DNA from: an uncultured Clostridium sp.
GTDB lineage: Bacteria; Bacillota; Clostridia; Lachnospirales; Lachnospiraceae
Length of the DNA stretch: 6,543 nt
Reading direction: 5' to 3'
NCBI RefSeq assembly: GCF_900547735.1
Contig: NZ_URHZ01000136.1
Span: forward strand, 1 to 6,543
The translations under genes were made by a program, and so were the position numbers. Below the pieces are notes generated by a model that saw only the letters and a program-made list of their open reading frames with translations, was not told the DNA's origin and made no database searches. Below are positions 3,897 to 6,543 of the stretch, in pieces (position 1 is the stretch's first letter; each line of letters begins with the position of its first letter).

Positions 3897-6488
3897 ATGA
3901 ATATCAATAAATTTACACAAAAATCTCTGGAAGCAGTGCAAAATACAGAGAAGTTAGCTTATGAATATGGAAACCAGCAGATCGATCAGGAACACCTGTT
4001 ACTAAGTCTGCTGACGATAGATGACAGTCTGATTTCCAAACTGGTAACAAAGATGGGAATCTCCGCCGAACAGCTTGTCAATGAAGTGATACAGAGTATC
4101 GGAAAGCTTCCGAAGGTGTCGGGCGGGCAGGTTTATTTTTCTAATGACGCCAACAAGGTTCTGGTGAATGCCGAGGATGAGGCAAAGGCCATGGGAGACG
4201 AGTATGTTTCCGTGGAACACCTTTTCCTTGCCATGCTGAAACAGCCGAACCGCACCGTGAAAGACCTGTTCCGGCTTTACGGAATTACCAGGGAGAATTT
4301 TCTGCAGGCGCTTTCTACAGTGAGAGGGAACCAGAGGGTGGTCAGTGACAACCCGGAGGCAACCTATGACACGCTGAATAAATACGGTTATGACCTCGTG
4401 GAACGGGCCAGGGATCAGAAGCTTGATCCGGTAATTGGCCGTGACAGTGAGATTCGTAACGTGGTCATGATTCTTTCCAGAAAGACAAAGAACAACCCGG
4501 TGCTGATTGGTGAACCAGGCGTTGGTAAGACAGCCGTAGTTGAGGGACTGGCACAGCGTATTGTCAGGGGAGACGTACCGGAAGGACTGAAGGATAAAAG
4601 ACTTTTTGCCCTGGATATGGGCGCTCTGATGGCTGGAGCCAAGTACCGCGGTGAGTTTGAGGAACGTCTTAAAGCAGTGCTGGATGAGGTGAAAAAGAGC
4701 GAAGGACAGATTATCCTGTTCATTGATGAGCTTCACACGATTGTCGGAGCCGGTAAGACGGAAGGTTCCATGGACGCCGGAAATATGCTGAAACCGATGC
4801 TGGCCAGAGGAGAACTCCACTGTATCGGCGCGACCACATTGGATGAGTACAGAAAATATATAGAAAAAGATGCCGCCCTGGAGCGCCGTTTCCAGCCGGT
4901 GCGCGTGGATGAACCTACCGTTGAGGATACAATTTCTATCCTGAGGGGACTGAAAGAGAGATATGAGGTTTACCACGGCGTAAAAATTACCGATTCTGCC
5001 CTTGTATCGGCAGCTATTTTGTCCGACCGTTATATTTCCGACCGGTTCCTGCCGGATAAGGCGATTGACCTGGTGGATGAAGCCTGTGCGATGATTAAAA
5101 CGGAGATGGATTCCATGCCGGCGGAGCTGGATGAACTGTCAAGGCGTATCATGCAGCTTGAGATTGAGGAGGCCGCTTTAAAGAAAGAGACCGACCGGCT
5201 CAGTAAAGACCGTCTGGAAGATCTGCAGAAAGAACTGGCGGAGTTAAAAGACGAATTTACCGCCCAGAAGGCACAGTGGGAGAACGAGAAGTCATCCGTA
5301 GATAAACTGTCCAAACTGCGCGAGGAGATCGAGCATATCAACAGCGAGATCCAGACGGCAAAACAGGCTTACGATTTGAACCGCGCCGCGGAACTCCAGT
5401 ACGGCAAACTGCCGGAGCTTACAAAACAATTGGAGCAGGAAGAGGAGCGCGTAAAGAACGAGGAAATGAGCCTGGTACACGAGAGTGTAACCGATGAAGA
5501 GATAGCCAGAATCATATCGAAGTGGACCGGAATCCCGGTTGCGAAACTGACGGAGAGTGAGAGAAGCAAGACGCTCCATATGGATGAGATTCTCCACAAA
5601 CGTGTGATTGGCCAGGATGAGGCCGTGACCAAGGTGACGGAGGCGGTGATCCGCTCCAAAGCGGGAATTAAAGACCCGTCCAAACCGATTGGTTCCTTCC
5701 TGTTCCTCGGACCTACCGGCGTCGGAAAGACAGAGCTTGCCAAAGCGCTGGCGGAAAGTCTGTTCGACGACGAGAATAACATGGTCCGTATCGATATGAG
5801 TGAATACATGGAGAAGCACTCCGTATCACGTCTGATCGGAGCGCCGCCAGGATATGTCGGATACGACGAGGGCGGCCAGCTTACGGAAGCCGTCCGCAGA
5901 AAACCTTACTGTGTTGTCCTGTTTGATGAGGTCGAGAAGGCCCATCCGGACGTATTCAACGTACTGCTCCAGGTGCTGGACGACGGACGGATTACGGACT
6001 CCACGGGTAAGACGGTGGACTTTAAGAATACAATCCTGATTATGACCTCCAATATCGGTTCCCAGTATCTGCTGGAAGGAATCGACGACAGCGGCATGAT
6101 TCTGCCGGATGCCGAATCAGCGGTTATGCACGATTTACGCGCCCATTTCCGTCCGGAGTTCCTGAACCGTCTGGATGAGATTATTCTGTTTAAACCTCTC
6201 ACCAGGGGCAATATCGGCGGTATCATCAATCTGTTGGTCGAGGATGTCAACAAACGTCTGGCCGACAAGGAACTCTCCATTGCACTGACAGACCGAGCAA
6301 AAGAATTTATCGTGGAAAATGGTTACGATCCCGTTTATGGCGCAAGGCCTCTTAAGAGATATCTGCAAAAGAACGTGGAAACTCTGGCCGCAAGATTGAT
6401 TCTGTCGGACGGCGTAAGAGCGGGAGACACCATCCAGATTGACCTGACCGATGGAAAACTCGAAGCGTCCGCAGTCCGCGTGGAATAA
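3897..6488 (+). CDS. clpB: ATP-dependent protein disaggregase ClpB (Hsp100)
   Basis: A complete 863-residue ClpB, the normal length. ClpB is a cytosolic hexameric AAA+ machine that threads aggregated proteins through its pore with DnaK/DnaJ/GrpE. In order: Clp N-domain (about 1-145); NBD1 with Walker A G-E-P-G-V-G-K-T (205-212), pore-loop Tyr250, Walker B ending Asp277-Glu278 and arginine fingers Arg330/Arg331; the middle coiled-coil domain (about 405-525) that marks ClpB rather than ClpA, ClpE or ClpX; NBD2 with Walker A G-P-T-G-V-G-K-T (605-612), pore-loop Tyr653 (G-Y-V-G-Y), Walker B ending Asp677-Glu678, sensor 1 T-S-N (717-719), arginine finger Arg758 and sensor 2 G-A-R (815-817). No catalytic residue is missing. 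The frame stays open back to a TTG at 3876, but the ATG at 3897 is chosen because AGGAGG (3883-3888) sits 8 bases before it and the protein then starts M-N-I-N-K-F as in relatives. It has its own HrcA-controlled promoter. Confidence 0.98.
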   Translation: MNINKFTQKSLEAVQNTEKLAYEYGNQQIDQEHLLLSLLTIDDSLISKLVTKMGISAEQLVNEVIQSIGKLPKVSGGQVYFSNDANKVLVNAEDEAKAMGDEYVSVEHLFLAMLKQPNRTVKDLFRLYGITRENFLQALSTVRGNQRVVSDNPEATYDTLNKYGYDLVERARDQKLDPVIGRDSEIRNVVMILSRKTKNNPVLIGEPGVGKTAVVEGLAQRIVRGDVPEGLKDKRLFALDMGALMAGAKYRGEFEERLKAVLDEVKKSEGQIILFIDELHTIVGAGKTEGSMDAGNMLKPMLARGELHCIGATTLDEYRKYIEKDAALERRFQPVRVDEPTVEDTISILRGLKERYEVYHGVKITDSALVSAAILSDRYISDRFLPDKAIDLVDEACAMIKTEMDSMPAELDELSRRIMQLEIEEAALKKETDRLSKDRLEDLQKELAELKDEFTAQKAQWENEKSSVDKLSKLREEIEHINSEIQTAKQAYDLNRAAELQYGKLPELTKQLEQEEERVKNEEMSLVHESVTDEEIARIISKWTGIPVAKLTESERSKTLHMDEILHKRVIGQDEAVTKVTEAVIRSKAGIKDPSKPIGSFLFLGPTGVGKTELAKALAESLFDDENNMVRIDMSEYMEKHSVSRLIGAPPGYVGYDEGGQLTEAVRRKPYCVVLFDEVEKAHPDVFNVLLQVLDDGRITDSTGKTVDFKNTILIMTSNIGSQYLLEGIDDSGMILPDAESAVMHDLRAHFRPEFLNRLDEIILFKPLTRGNIGGIINLLVEDVNKRLADKELSIALTDRAKEFIVENGYDPVYGARPLKRYLQKNVETLAARLILSDGVRAGDTIQIDLTDGKLEASAVRVE

Positions 6489-6543
6489 GGGGATTTAGTT
6501 GAGATGCGAGGACGCCTCTGTAAGACGGCGGACGGGGGAGTGG
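6489..6543 (+). other. Start of the intergenic region after clpB
   Basis: These 55 bases carry no start codon with a ribosome site and no T-tract, so no terminator for clpB can be called before the window ends. GAGG (6508-6511) and CCTC (6515-6518) could form a 4-bp hairpin. Three short blocks (AGTTGA 6497-6502, GGACGC 6510-6515, GGCGGACG 6527-6534) recur in the same order and near-equal spacing on the minus strand just upstream of the clpB promoter (3788-3752). Confidence 0.4.

Noticed and set aside
4002..4976. 324-codon minus-strand frame inside clpB
   Set aside because: It is antisense to a fully conserved clpB, has no family features, and is a codon-bias shadow.

Overview
The window looks like chromosomal DNA of a low-to-mid GC Gram-positive bacterium, most likely a Clostridia (Lachnospiraceae-type) species. 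This is inferred from strong AGGAGG-type ribosome binding sites before most genes, sigma-A promoters close to consensus, a CIRCE (HrcA) operator on clpB, a MerR-type stretched-spacer promoter, and a ClpB N-terminus (MNINKFTQKSLEAVQ) of clostridial type. The species cannot be fixed from the sequence alone.

Layout: positions 1-13 hold only the first codons of a gene on the minus strand, divergent from the rest. Positions 14-228 are a divergent regulatory region. It contains a clear MerR-family operator/promoter (19-bp spacer, central dyad) firing rightward into a probable two-gene operon: a carboxymuconolactone decarboxylase (CMD)-family protein (229-561) and a YajO-like aldo-keto reductase (644-1618). 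This arrangement resembles electrophile/aldehyde-responsive MerR/NmlR regulons such as the AdhR system of Bacillus subtilis. A separate sigma-A promoter (1662-1690) precedes a secreted lipoprotein of unknown function with two EF-hand-like calcium loops (1776-3065).

Positions 3066-3896 contain no convincing gene but much structure. There is an approximately 270-bp imperfect palindrome (3081-3352), a 9-bp hairpin (3367-3388), an 18-bp tandem repeat of 4.7 copies (3548-3632), two crossing 8-bp inverted repeats that could form a pseudoknot or alternative folds (3629-3725), and a GC-rich hairpin (3733-3749). The region ends in a consensus sigma-A promoter whose -35 box lies inside a CIRCE operator.

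That promoter drives clpB (3897-6488), a complete 863-residue ClpB disaggregase with all expected AAA+ motifs. The last 55 bases are non-coding and end before any terminator. The protein-coding genes belong to known families. The least explained part is the 3066-3788 intergenic region, whose long palindrome is the best candidate for an undescribed dispersed element or structured RNA.
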